Assembly: GCA_934045075.1 (NCBI GenBank)
Contig: OW203729.1
Location: 10,422,704 to 10,486,703 of the forward strand
Source: Yponomeuta sedellus
Taxonomy: Eukaryota; Arthropoda; Insecta; Lepidoptera; Yponomeutidae
Direction: 5' to 3'
Length of the DNA stretch: 64,000 nt
Shown: positions 22,871-34,800 of the stretch, piece by piece
Layout of the letters: every line of letters begins with the position of its first letter
Numbering within the stretch: position 1 is the stretch's first letter
Notes under the pieces: generated by a model
The model's input: the letters and a program-made list of their open reading frames with translations, nothing else
What the model was told of the DNA's origin: nothing
Databases searched by the model: none
Made by a program: the position numbers and the translations under genes

Positions 22871-23112
22871 GGAAAAAACCTATTTAGAGGCTAAAAATTT
22901 CACCCATGCCGGGATTCGAACCCGCAACCTCTGGCTATCCGTGCCAGCGCTCTACCAATTGAGCCAATGGGCGACTCACCGGCATCAGTGAAATTTCGAA
23001 CCTCTTTACACTATTCTCTGTATTACGTACAAAATACACCTTTTTAGCCTCTAAATAGGTTTTAAAATTTGTCCTTAGCACGGGTTAGTGCATTAAAAAT
23101 AAAAATAGTATA
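22871..23112 (-). repeat. tRNA-like inverted-end element (minus, with both ends)
   Basis: Left end 'aacctatttagaggctaaa' (22876 on) is mirrored by 'tttagcctctaaataggttt' at 23045-23064. The right side continues through 'ccttagcacgggttagtgca' to 'aaaaatagta'. A complete minus tRNA-like domain (about 22898-22974) lies inside. Its B box on the complement is 'gggttcgaatccc' type. Confidence 0.7.
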
Positions 23113-25040
23113 ACAATATCATGGTTTGAGCAATATAAAGTGCTACTAAAAATAAATCATGAAATAAAAACAAATCTAATAAATACGAAAAAATCTCGTG
23201 TCACAGTGTTTGTTATCGAACTCCTGCAAAACGACTTCACACATTTTTATGTTTTTTTTTATATTTGTTAGGTCTGTTGATCGTAGGCCAATTAATATAG
23301 TAAACAACGTTTGCGTCAGCTAGTTTAATATAATATTCATACATAGAAATAAAAACTAGAAGTGATTACGTGTTTGTTTCAGTAACAGCGCATTAAAAAA
23401 AATGTCATTCCAATCGCGTGAAAACGGGTCTCGCGGGCAAAAGGGCCCAAAGCACAAAACCGGAAAAAACCGTACGGCTCCGTATTCATTATGAAGCTGA
23501 AGATTTTAACCTAAGAACCGAACACATAATTTCAAGATTGAATTCGTATATAAAAATTCAAGCGTACCTACCTTTCCGCGTCCAGTAACTACGTAGAATT
23601 AATGGAACTCTGGAACTTGTTCCAGAGTTCCATTAATTCGACTTACTTGAAGGCTCTAAAAAACAAACGGTGTAACAAATTAATGTTAGCTTGACATGAC
23701 CGCAAAAATCCAAACCTGTTTCGCTTAATCCAGACGCCTTGCAACTCTGGAGATCCCTTCGTAGTTCCTTAGGAAAGTTCAAACTGCGGTTTTCCCGAGA
23801 TAATCAACGGTATTGACGCAGTTGGGTTTTTACACACTCTAAAGAACTGAGAATCGATAACTTGGTTGGTTGTGATACATTTTTGTACAATCCTGCAATA
23901 AAGGTGTTAGTCTCGCCACAGAGCTCACTGCAGATAGTCCATGCTATTAGTAGAGTAGATGTAGAAATATGGTAAATATTGTAAAGATACGCCAAGTGCA
24001 GTTATGGTTGATTGGTATTCACCATTGCACATCAAACTTAAGCAGCTAAATTACAACGTTTTGCTAAAACTGTGCAATCTATTGGCGGCGTAATGTTACT
24101 ATGTCTACATTCGCGTTAGTTACGTCGTCTCTACGTAAATCCCTGTAAAACGTGTTGTTATAAAACGTGACTGGGTTTAAAATTTCAACCAAATGAGATA
24201 AAACTACCTACTTCATTTTTTTTCTCTAAAAAACCTGTTTTAAAACGGACTCTGATGAGTCGTCATTAGGGATTATGCAGAGAGCGGACTGCAGAAATGA
24301 AGAGAAAGCGATAACAGAGTTAGAATATTTTTTTTCTTTTCAGAATAAATTACTTTTACCGTTGCTGTAAAACTACCTGCGTATTGTTCCTTTGTATTTC
24401 AGAAAACCAAGCTTTTTACAACGATTCACGCGGAGAGTAGAGACAGAAAAGTAATGGTGTGGATTTTTCTTTCTTATCGATTATCTCAAAGACATCTTGA
24501 CCTCATCAACCGCCCAATTCAAGTGGCACTTTTATAGAAATAAAGTCCCTAATAAATTTTATGCATTTTAACGAAAGCTCAGGATTAACCGTTAACGTTT
24601 CGAAGCTCCACCGACTTGTACCTACTTAGTACCAGCAACCTTTATCTTGTCGTCTGAATACATGAGTGGATAACCAACTGTTCGCTTGACGTCAATACAA
24701 CATGTTTTTGCGAACTAACGTCATCACTAAGTTCAGTGATTATGGCGCAGTTTCTTTTTACTTTTTAACAAACCCAACTGTTTTTAATGGGTTCCGTGAG
24801 GATCATTAGCGCCACCGATGAAGAATAAAATCATCCCTTCTACAGTTTTTCCAAAACTGACTAACAAAGCGCTCAAATAAGTATAAGTAGCGAGTTTTAA
24901 GAACCAAAACGGGATCAAGGACACCAGATAGTATTTATGCCGAAAACTCCTGCTTTTAGTGGAAATGGAATGGAAGCGGATTTTTTAACTAGTCATAGGT
25001 TTTTAACCTTTATTTATTTTGTGCATCGAAAAGTTCGCAA
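23113..25040. other. Intergenic DNA without recognised gene
   Basis: A perfect 21-bp-stem hairpin with a 2-nt loop lies at 23596-23639. No supported gene in either strand. Confidence 0.4.
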
Positions 25041-25335
25041 TTTTACACTTGTCCATTAATTCCATCCTTAAAGATCTTGGCCTCAAACAGCGATTATCAA
25101 ATCTAGAAAAAGATCGCATTTTGCGGTTCTTTGGTCATGTGTCCCGATAATCTTTCCATCGAGCGTTTCGTTGGGCAGGAATGGTGGAAGACACCAGAAC
25201 ACGTGGTAGAGCATCAATGTCGTGGACCGATCAGGTTGAGTCCACTGTGGCAGACATCTGCATGAATGCACCAGAGCGGCATCTAACCGAGAGGAATGGC
25301 AGGACATCGTGAGGCATGCAACATTATTAGCCTAC
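25041..25335 (+). pseudogene. Decayed LINE reverse-transcriptase C-terminal fragment
   Basis: Plus-strand frames read LEKDRILRFFGHVSR, then FRWAGMVEDTRTRGRASMSWTD, then a NAPERHLTERN..-like stretch, with stops between. This is the WxGH...RGRPxxxWxD ending typical of insect LINE RTs. Only about 90 codons remain. Confidence 0.5.
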
Positions 25336-26210
25336 AATAAAGCCTCTTCGTGAGGACCAGGAGCGCTCTGTCGAGACCGTACCGACCGAGCAGTTTGTTA
25401 TCAATTCGGTAAGAATGGGAAGTCCAGTCCCATTCCCATACATCAGATATTAGGGCCCTGTTTCATAAAACTAAGATAAAATTCATAGTTTATTATGACA
25501 ATTCGATGTATGTTGCGTGGGTAGCCGTAAGTTTAATCGACATTGCAATGTACTTCGAATTGTCATAGTAACATAGAATGATAGTTTTATGAAGTTTGAG
25601 CCATGACTCACGACGCTGTAAAAAAGCCTCAGCACATCAATCTTTACATGCTTGAACGAGTATAGTTCACGCATGTAAAGATTAAGAGTCACGTTACCGG
25701 CGACTTTGCAACGAAAATGCATAGGTTAAATTTATTACGAATATCATGATGCCCACTATTGTATTTAGTTACTTTTTTTTTGTTCAATACAATCAGTATC
25801 ACAATTACAACTTATACAAAAGTTAATACAATTATAATTTTATCAGGCCTAAAATAACAAGCCAGCTTTAATCACAAGGGGTTTGCTTAGTTAGTCGCTC
25901 AATGTAAATTTTCATTGTCGGCAATCCTTTCAATATTGTATGGAATCAGGCGTTACTTTGCGGAAATCCATAAAATCTTTTAGGCGGAATTTAGCAAAGT
26001 AATTTTCACATTTTAATCCTTTCTATGTATGGATTACCACTAGTTAGTACAGTGAAGAACAAAACGGCAATATTTTTTTCATTGTGCTTTTACGTCCCGG
26101 TTACACGACCTGAGGCACTTTTGCCGTAAAGAAATAAAGAAGGAGGATTAGGAAATACAGGCAGGCAGCTTAATAATGTAGTCTATATTATTATTGTATA
26201 CGGCCCATTG
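25336..26210. other. Intergenic DNA
   Basis: Contains a 13-bp stem inverted repeat (25639-25651 with 25671-25683). No gene recognised. Confidence 0.4.
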
Positions 26211-26590
26211 CGCAGTAGGGAAGCACTCGTGGCCTAGTCAAACCGAGTGATTGGAATCAATACTTGCGTTAAGCAACAACAGGCGCGTCCAGGTGCGGGA
26301 TGAGTGACCGTCCCGTGACTACCGCTAGTGGCATTTTTTCCAAGCGCCTCCGTGCTTCGCAAGGCACGTTAAACCGTTGGTGCCGGCTGTCATGGCAGTC
26401 GTTAAGCCATGTCAGAGGCCTTATGGGCGGCTTGATAACTTCTGACAGTAAGACCCGCCACTGTCTGACAATCCTCTACCAACCCGGACTTGGCCCCCGT
26501 GGTGGAGTATGGCCTAACCTTCCTGCGATGCAGAAAGAGACCCGTGCCCCAGCAGTGGGGACATACAAGGTTTGATATCGACGGCCCATT
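26211..26590 (+). repeat. Family A interspersed repeat (plus, near complete)
   Basis: Runs from 'gaagcactcgtggcctagtc' to 'gggacatacaaggtttgata'. It shares the family's internal 'ctaccgctagtggcatttttt', 'cgcaaggcacgttaa' and 'cttctgacagtaagacccgcc' blocks. Non-coding; open frames across it recur in every copy and are not genes. Confidence 0.75.
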
Positions 26591-26840
26591 GCAGCCGAAA
26601 AGCATTCTCTCAGAGAGAGAGTATTGGGTGAATCACCGCGCGTGCCCGCCATGGATTGGCATTTTGAAGCGCAGTAGAGGAATGTGAGCACCTAAAACAC
26701 TCAGGTTTCCTCACGAGGTTTTTCCTTGGTATTGCTACTATTCACAAATGTAGGTACCTTTGGTAATTGATTCGAACCCACGACCACCTGAATAAGTAGC
26801 CGGTGGTGTACCGCTCCGCTACTACAGCCAGCGTACGCTA
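26591..26840 (-). repeat. tRNA-derived SINE (minus)
   Basis: The right part (26775-26835) on the complement reads as a tRNA-like head with 'tagcggagcgg' (A box) and 'gtgggttcgaatc' (B box). The left part has 'ctctcagagagagagtat' and 'cgcgtgcccgccatggattg', a body shared with copies at 30.93, 50.03 and 53.98 kb. It is joined by 'caggtttcctcacgaggttt'. Head and body together resemble a known type of moth SINE. Confidence 0.65.
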
Positions 26841-27837
26841 CATTAATATTGTTTGTCCCACTAGCTATAGAGACGATAGGAATATGGGGGATGAGGGACG
26901 ATATGAATGTTAGGGATATCGTTTGGCACCTGAGGAGTCGTGCGTGTGGCCTTCGTTCCGGGGTTTACCTGATGCGAAAGATTTTCCTGGCAGTCCAATG
27001 ACCATCTCATGACGGAACGCAGCGTCATGGGATCTTTCTGGTCGGGTGTGTTCCGGGACAGTTGCTCTGATTAGTTTAATATTTTAGTTTTCTCTTTGTT
27101 GTTTTGTCTTTTAAATGATGTGTTCGTTTTGCCCCTTACAAAATTATACAAAATTCGTTTTGTAATTCCTTGAAATGAATGGAGCAGTAAATTTTAGATA
27201 AGATATTGTCCGATAATTGTGGGAGAGGGGGATTACCCCCAGTTTTCCTGACACAAACACAAAGCCAGTTTTCTTTTTAAGCAATTTAGCTATCATATGG
27301 TGACCTTATGCTGAGTTGTTCGAAATTTCGTGCAACTCAGCACTAGTATGGTAAGTATACAGGGGAGTTCCCTTTTCAAACTGCGTTTCAAGTAATCTTT
27401 TGGCATAACAGAGGAGGGGCCAATAAGTGTTAATAAAGGTCTTCCGTAATAGACGAACAGCTCCTAAGAAGTGTCCGGGAGGAGTGCATTGGCATAAGTC
27501 GCGGAAGCAGGCATCGGGCGGCGGGAAGCGTCGCAGTGCGAGGTCGCGCGGCAAAGGGCAAGCGCGCCATTTGCATTAAGTACCGCGACCACGCGAGCTC
27601 TGGCCTTGCCCTTAACTAGACAGTCTTATATTGTCAGCAAGCAAGTTTAAAGGTTGCATAACATTAAGCCAGTAGTTGGATCAGCATTTGTATACAAATC
27701 CAGTAGACATTCTTACTTTGTTAAGGTCACAGACTGCATTGGCGCGGCGCATCGTGTTTATCACCCAATGCAACTGTCTCGGGGGTCTACTGGATTGAAT
27801 TTAAGAACGTTCTTTATCTATTCTAATCAAATATGGG
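26841..27837. other. Intergenic DNA with a short GC-rich patch
   Basis: A CpG-rich patch lies at about 27480-27620, overlapping a minus open frame (27306-27554) with no recognisable domain. No gene is called. Confidence 0.35.
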
Positions 27838-28316
27838 AAGCGCTAGTGGCCGTGTAATTGGGATCAATCACTTGAGTTAAGCAACAACAGACACGGTCAG
27901 CTGCACGATGTGTGACCGTCCCGTAACTACCGCTAGTGGCTATTTTCCGAGCGCTTCTCTGTTTGGCAAGGCACGTTACACCGTTGGTGGAGGCTGTCAT
28001 GTAATGGCAGTCGTTAAGCCCATGTCAGCGGCGTTATGGCTGGCTTGATAACTTCTGACAGTAAGGCCCGCCACTATCTTACAATCCTCCACCAACCCGG
28101 ACTTGGCCTCCTCGGTGGAGTATGGCCTAATCTTGACCTTTAATTTCTTGCACCACCTGTGTTTGACTGGTAGAAAATACTTATAGCATTAAGTCCGCCA
28201 CATTGCCATTGTATTTTTTTTACCTATGTGCAATAAACTTATTAATAATAACCTTCCTGCGATGCAGTAAGAGAACTGTGTCCCAGCAGTGGGGACATAC
28301 AAGGGTTGATATCGAT
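27838..28316 (+). repeat. Family A repeat interrupted by a ~110-bp insertion
   Basis: Plus-oriented family A. Just after 'gagtatggcctaatctt' (28136) an unrelated AT-rich segment of about 110 bp intervenes before 'taaccttcctgcgatgcag' resumes near 28249. Confidence 0.7.
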
Positions 28317-28444
28317 GGGTAGTAGGTACGACGAAGCCAGTCGCGCGTTTTGAATATCAGAAGTCGCCACTTCCCACTACATTAATTATCAAATTTAGAC
28401 ATTTTGTCCTCCCAATACGCGTAACTCGTGCCGTCGTACTACCC
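28317..28444. mobile_element. ~125-bp MITE, copy 1
   Basis: Ends are inverted ('ggtagta..cgacg' and 'cgtcgtactacc', left arm with a 4-bp ggta insertion). The interior has 'gtcgcgcgttt' mirrored by 'aatacgcgtaact'. It is shared with 30572-30689 at roughly 75-80 percent by eye. Inserted at the 3' end of a family A repeat. Confidence 0.7.
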
Positions 28445-30237
28445 AGGCTGCATTGACTACTGGATGGTTTACTGAATCGAAGCATGTTTACGTGAATCCA
28501 GCTACTGAATCAATGTAAAACAGCCTACGTCAGACAGCAATCTAGCCTAATGGCGCGTGATGGTCGTAGATTAGACGTCCAAGAACGGAAAAGATAAACA
28601 TGGGCTCTCTTTGGCGAGGGATAGATAAATAAAAAAGGTGAACTCGCGGTAATACTTGTATTTATTAAGGTACACATGGCAAATCTTCAAATTGCTCCAT
28701 AATCTATATAAAAATTAATATAATTTTATACATTTCATCATCGCCTTTTGCGGACATACTACCAAACAATGTACAAAATATTATGGGCACTTGGGTGCAA
28801 AGTAGACTTCGCAAATATGTGTAAATTCACGCCACGTATGTATATTTTGTTCAAAATTAAAGTGTATTTTATTTTAAGTAATTTTCATACTGGATCAACG
28901 ACACAAATCCCTAAATTCTCGTAAAATTAATTACAAAATATATGTAAAGAATTAATCACTAATTACTCGATATAACTAATTTATAAAAAAAAGTCAAAAT
29001 CAATTCCTAGCCTTCTACTTCACATCGTAAACTAATTAAACTTATGAATATGATCAAAAACTAAAATACAAAATTAAGTAAGTAGTTATCACAAGTATGG
29101 GAAACTCATTTATTTAACAACTAATTTCTATTGATATCGCACCGGACATTATCTTAAGCTAAAATATAGAATATTATATACAACTTGCTTTTAAAACATC
29201 CATCCGGTCAAGGTTGAACCCCATTTTCTCGTCACCCTTTATGCATTGACCATTTCAACAAAAACTAGCGTCTATAAGACCGACCACGGTAGACATCTCA
29301 AGGTCATGTTTGACGCCGACACAGACACGTTTTTTAGTACTAGCCAGACATATCTACCCGCGGTCTTAGAACTCAACATTACCATCAATATCGATAGAGA
29401 CTAATTTAATACAAATTAAATTATTCAGTCAAGAGATTTTTTCCAATGAAAAACATGATTCCTAAGGTGTATTTTAAACCATATCTATCACCTAATTCTA
29501 TATTTTAAAGCTTCGTTCTTAAGTTAAACGCTATTAACACGTACACGGAATGTTAGTTGGTTTACTACATATCTCATGAGGTAAAATAACATTAAGTTAG
29601 GCCACAAGGTCACTGTTGTCATTTGTGTCAAATAAACATTAGAGATAGATCTTTTTCAATGGCACCACAAGATATAAAGTGAGGTATTTCTGCCACAAAG
29701 TATGCAAAGTAGGATTTTGTGACTTGAAAGAGAATAATTATGATTGCAACAAATAGGCAGAAAATTCAGCACGCCTACAACAGCACTTTAGAGTCTTGAT
29801 TGACATAATGATTAATATTTTACTGTACAAAATTATGACAGTACACAATAATAATCACTGTATACAAAATAGCACAGAAGAAAAATAGTAAGCTGACGAT
29901 AACCTATTCTTAGAATAACAATATTTTTTTCTGATGGACGTAGCGCCCGTATTTATAGATTGTTTCTATAAAAATAGTCATTTGTGATATTTTGGTAGGA
30001 AATTGTTAACTTCTAGAATTGCTGTAATATAACATATATACCGGATCTTGCAAGACATAATCTGATGGCACAAACTTGGCAGCACAGATATGTCCTATGC
30101 ATAATCCTACACATGTCCTACACGTATTGGAATGCCAATAAAAGGATATCTAACAAAAGTCGCTTCTAACACAGACTGGTGCTACTAAATCACCACTGTA
30201 TCGGGTTACCCATTTCCATGTTTCCGAAGACAGTTCA

Positions 30238-30540
30238 GATCCCACAATGTACCAGGCACTGCAGCGTCCGAGTGGTCCCTTCCCTCATATAGAGTGAGTG
30301 AAGGTGCCGCTGGACGCTGTATGTAAATCATCTCATTAAGTAGATGCAACGGCCAAAGTTTTTTTTATAGGTTAAATTGGTCGAGTACCTCGCCACTGTC
30401 TTACAATCCTCCACCAACCCGGTCTTGGCCCCCGTGGTGGAGTGTGGCCAAACCTTCCTGCGATGCAGGAAGAGACCCGTGCCCCAGCAGTGGGGACATA
30501 CAAGGGTTGATATCGAATTGGTCAAGTCCGTATAATGGAG
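30238..30540 (+). repeat. Repeat cluster: inverted 'gtccagtgg' block plus truncated family A
   Basis: 30238-30325 ('ccaggcactgcagcgtccga...ccgctggacgctgtatg') is the inverted counterpart of the block in the 1,341-bp duplication. 30380-30520 is the 3' third of family A in plus orientation, ending 'gacatacaagggttgatatc'. Confidence 0.6.
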
Positions 30541-30571
30541 AGGTAGAATAGTAGTTGTAGCGTCCCAGAAA

Positions 30572-30689
30572 GGGTAGTACGACGACTATAGTCGCGCGTT
30601 TTAAATGTCAAATGACTTTCCACTGTATTAATTGTCAAATTCTGACATTTTAGCGGCACAAAACGCGTAACTCATGCCGTCGTACTACC
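30572..30689. mobile_element. ~118-bp MITE, copy 2
   Basis: Terminal inverted repeats 'ggtagtacgacg' and 'cgtcgtactacc' are perfect over 12 bp; the interior matches the copy at 28317-28444. Lies about 50 bp after a family A fragment. Confidence 0.7.
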
Positions 30690-30929
30690 TATGTAGGAGT
30701 CGCAATGTGTGAAAGCTACCTAAAGCCAGTCACCTACAACCATTTACGCAGTCAATAGCAAGCAACCGGACGCAGGCACTGACAGCCAATTAAGCCTGTG
30801 TTAACTTTTTGCACCCGCTATAAGATTTTTAATTATCGTAGAAACTTTCGACAAAAAACGGCACTAGAAAATAAATTTACCGACTTCTTTTACATATATA
30901 CCAGGATTACTTCTTACGCCATTTTTTAT

Positions 30930-31095
30930 GTAGCCCATATACGTCTCACAGACTTTCTCTCAGAAAGAGATAGTATGGGCTTAATTACCACGCGTGCCCA
31001 CCGCGGATTGGCCATTTTAAGCGCTGAGGATTGGCAATTTCATTACCTTAGACTCAGGTTTCCTCAAGAATTTACGCCATGTTTCTCTTTAAACT
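30930..31095 (-). repeat. SINE body fragment ('ctcagaaagagat' type)
   Basis: Shares 'ctcagaaagagatagtatgg', 'cacgcgtgcccaccgcggat' and 'ctcaggtttcctca' with the SINE at 26.6 kb. The tRNA head is missing. Confidence 0.6.
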
Positions 31096-31720
31096 AGATG
31101 TTTAAAATATCCGTAATTTTAATCTCTAGTGCCGCCATAGATGACATTTTTGTCAAAAGTACAATGATTACTTGAGAAAAGGCGGCCGAGAAGGACGCCT
31201 GAAGTAAAATCAGCCTTGTATTCCTAGCAACTCTTTTATTAATCACTTAGAACGATCACCACATGGGAACTACTGTGGCAGTCACTGGTTACCACCTAGA
31301 CGGTCAGTAGCAACCACTTTAGCAGTTATTGAGAACCGCTAAGCAGTTACCAACGACAACTAAGAGGGAGAAATTATTAGAGCTATATAAAGCTTTACTA
31401 GGCTGTAAAATCTTTATTTATTCATAACAGTCGATTCTTTATTTTTTTTTATTTTCTCTGAGGAACCATCCTCGTACCTACTGAGCGAAATCGGTTCAGC
31501 TGCTCCTGAGATTTGCGCTTAGCAACACATTCAGCGATTCATTTTTATATTATAGAAGTTGGGCAACGCCTAGCAGCCTTGAGCGATAAATAGAACCACC
31601 TTAGCAGTCACCCACGCTATTAAGTCTTCAATATTTTTCTCATAAGGCCCTGTATTGCCCATACGGTTTCAAACCTAGTCTTGAAAAGTTCTTACTAACA
31701 CGCCGTTGTCTTCTTTATCT

Positions 31721-31811
31721 TCAGTGGTAGTGTGACAGTTTTCCAGGTCTCCTGGGAGGGGCGCTCTCATACTCGTAGTAGTTGGACTGAGGTCGGGGCG
31801 CGGGCGGGTCT
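31721..31811 (-). CDS. baz: baz terminal exon, YYEYES C-terminus
   Basis: Reads DPPAPRPQSNYYEYES then RRPGKLSHYH and TGA at 31721-31723. The fly protein also carries a YYEYE-type motif late in its sequence. The acceptor is placed at TAG just above 31811 because it keeps the phase (2+1). An alternative CAG acceptor nine bases upstream would break the frame. The preceding intron is about 6 kb. Confidence 0.65.
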
Positions 31812-34800
31812 CTACACGAGCGCTGCGAATGATAGCCAGCCGCGCCTACTCGACGGCTGCGGACGGAAAAACCACGAGTTACATAAATAAATAGTACAAA
31901 TAATGTCGCTGATTAGACAAATCCAAATGTCTTCTACAAATGTAATTAAAAAAGGGAGCGCGGGTTCCGGGGGGATGGGCGCAAAGCGATAGTCGCCGCT
32001 ACGCTATTACTCAATCATTCATCTTAGGCAAAGCATGTCGCGTTTTCATCCAATCCATGTAATCCATACATACAATCCTTCATTAGTAAGAACGTCGGCA
32101 CATCATTTCAAACCAATCAGCCATCAAACCATACAGTCCACATTCAAAGCAATTGCAACTTTACCATATTATACAAACAATGTGAATTTTTCTATGACGT
32201 TTCTTGCTGTCATACGTTGCTGGCGCTTCACGTGACTACTCGTTATCAACCCTTATATGTCCCCACTGCTGGGGCACGGGTCTCTTCCTACATCGCAGGA
32301 AGGTTAGGCCATACTCCACCACGGGGGCCAAGTCCGGGTTGGTGGAGGATTGTAAGACAGTGGCGGGCCTTACTGTCAGAAGTTATCAAGCCGCCCATAA
32401 GGCCTCTGACATGGCTTAACGACTGCCATTATATGACAGCCGGCACCAACGGCTTAACGTGCCTTGCGAAGCACGGAAGCGCTCGGAAAAATGCCACTAG
32501 CGGTAGTCACGGGACGCTCACCCATCCCGTACCTTACCGCGCCTGTGTTGCTTAACCACGTGATTGTTTCCAATCACTCGGTTCGCCTAGGCCACGAGCG
32601 CTTCCGTGACTTCACGTGACTACTCGATATCAACGTATGTCTCCACTGCTTAGGCCAGGTTAGGCCATACTCCACCACGGGGGCCAAGTCCGGGTTGGAG
32701 GATTGTAAGACAGTGGCGGGCCACTGAAGAAGAAGTTATCAAGCCGCCCATAAGGCCTCTGACATGATTGTTATTACATGACAGCCGGCATCAACAGCTT
32801 AACGTGCCTTGCGAAGGGAAGCGCTCGGAAAAATGCCACTAGCTGTAGTCACGGCACGGTCACCCATCCTGCACCTGATCGCGCCTGTTGTTGCTTAAAT
32901 CAACTGATTGGTTCCAATCACTCGGTTCGACTAGGCCACGAGCTCTTTTGGCTACTCGTTTTCGAGTATTTGCCTTTGATTTGTAGTACATACCTAGCAA
33001 AATTTACCATAACTGTGTTAATGATTGGGCAATGGAGCGTAACAATGCCAAATATGCAAACGCTAAGTGAAGCGCCGATTTGAATTGGGGACGGGGTTTT
33101 AGTCGACGGATATGTGACGTTAGCGCCACCACCACCAACATCCATTTTCGAAGTTGTTAAAGAGACATCTATTAAACAACACAGAAATAATTACAGTCCC
33201 AATCATAAATTAAAAATAATTCCATAACAATATTTTTCGTATTGTACGTACAGCTATAAAATTACCACTATTTTTCAAACTATAAGTCCATAGAGCAAGC
33301 GATTTAAAAAAAAACAATTAATATTGTCAGTTCAATTCAAACATTATTGGAACAAGACACACTTTTTTTAAAAAAAGCTTTATGTGTTGTGTACAGGGTG
33401 GTAATTTGAGACGGGGCAGTAAAGGTCAACCTCGTTGGAGCGATACTCTTTTAATCCTTATCAAAACTAGTATAATATGTAGTTTTTTTTTATAATAAAT
33501 GCACTTTTCTTGCTGTTTTTCAATATCTGTGATTTTCTGTTGAGCGCCGTATTTCTACTAACGATTTCTAACAGTCACAAAGGTTAAGGTATTTTACTCC
33601 ATCTAAAATTACCACTGTATACGATACTACTTCCGTCAATACAGTAATTACGTGAGATGTGTGTAAGATGGTGAATTGAGACAATGGAGTTGCATGGTGC
33701 TATAAATACGCTTGGAATAAATTACGGAAATTGTTTCCTAATAAACAATGCGCCAATGAAACCTGCTGTAGTTTTGAATGGTAATAGGCACAGCATCATT
33801 GATTTCACTGGTGTGAACTTCGTCGATGACCATTAAATACGGTTGAGGCTACATGAAAAATGAGAACTAGGCGACAGTTGGTAATAGAACGAAATAAGGC
33901 AGCTATGAGGTGAGTTGCTTCTCGTGATGTAATCTAATGACGAGTTGTAAATAAATTTCAAAGACAAGACTTAATCCATGATGAAAGGAACTAGTGGTGA
34001 TTATAAGCATTAGTTTCCTTCAATGTTTTTTCTACTAATATAACATTAAGTTATTACGAAACAAGGGCATCTTACCAACGGCGCAAAGAACGGAGCAGAA
34101 AGGAAAAAAAAACATTGTTCTCATTATTAAGTAATGATTGAAAGATATTTTTCTAATGACTACTCGAGTCGCCTTGGTACGAGCTTGATACGAGCCATTT
34201 TCCGGTTATACTGTGAGAATTGGCTGCATCCTTTTGTTCTAACAGGAGTCAATTATGTTAGTGAGAATTTCAGCAGGATTCCATGCGTCTGCGCTGATTA
34301 TAGTCATGTGGAGCACTTGTACGTAAATGCACGTAATGGCACCATTTTTCTACACGCACCTCAAGTTCAGTATGAAGGCCGAGTGGCATTGGCTTAGAGG
34401 CTTCCACTGTCAATATGGCAGGGGTGCTCAACCCGATTCGGATGGTACATAATTATAATTACATGCCTGCCGACGACGGGCCGTCTACAAGAGTACGGCC
34501 GAAAGCAGTGACGTCTCACTGTCAAAGGAGCAAGGGTGCTCAAAACGATTTTTTTGTCAGACCATAATTTAGATTTCGATGATGGGCGTTTTTGCAAGAA
34601 GGCGTCCAGAAATCACGCTACGCTTATTATAGGAGGAGAGGTCTGGTAAAGCCTCATCTTAGAGTCACGCAAGAGTATTCCTAAGATATCATGGGTTTAA
34701 AATTCAGCATAAACTGCTTATTTCCTGTCGTACCTATCTGTTGTAATGAAGGAAATCGTGAGGAAACCTGTGTCTGATGTGTTCAGATATCTCTACGCTA

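Larger units (their letters stand above)
28650..31720 (-). other. baz: Probable 3' untranslated region of bazooka
   Basis: The baz stop is at 31721-31723. The minus strand below it holds mostly unique AT-rich DNA between 28.65 and 30.23 kb with no foreign coding sequence. An AATAAA poly(A) signal on the minus strand lies at 28661-28666. Repeat insertions break it at 30.24-30.69 kb and 30.93-31.09 kb. The transcript end is inferred; an earlier poly(A) site is equally possible. Confidence 0.35.
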
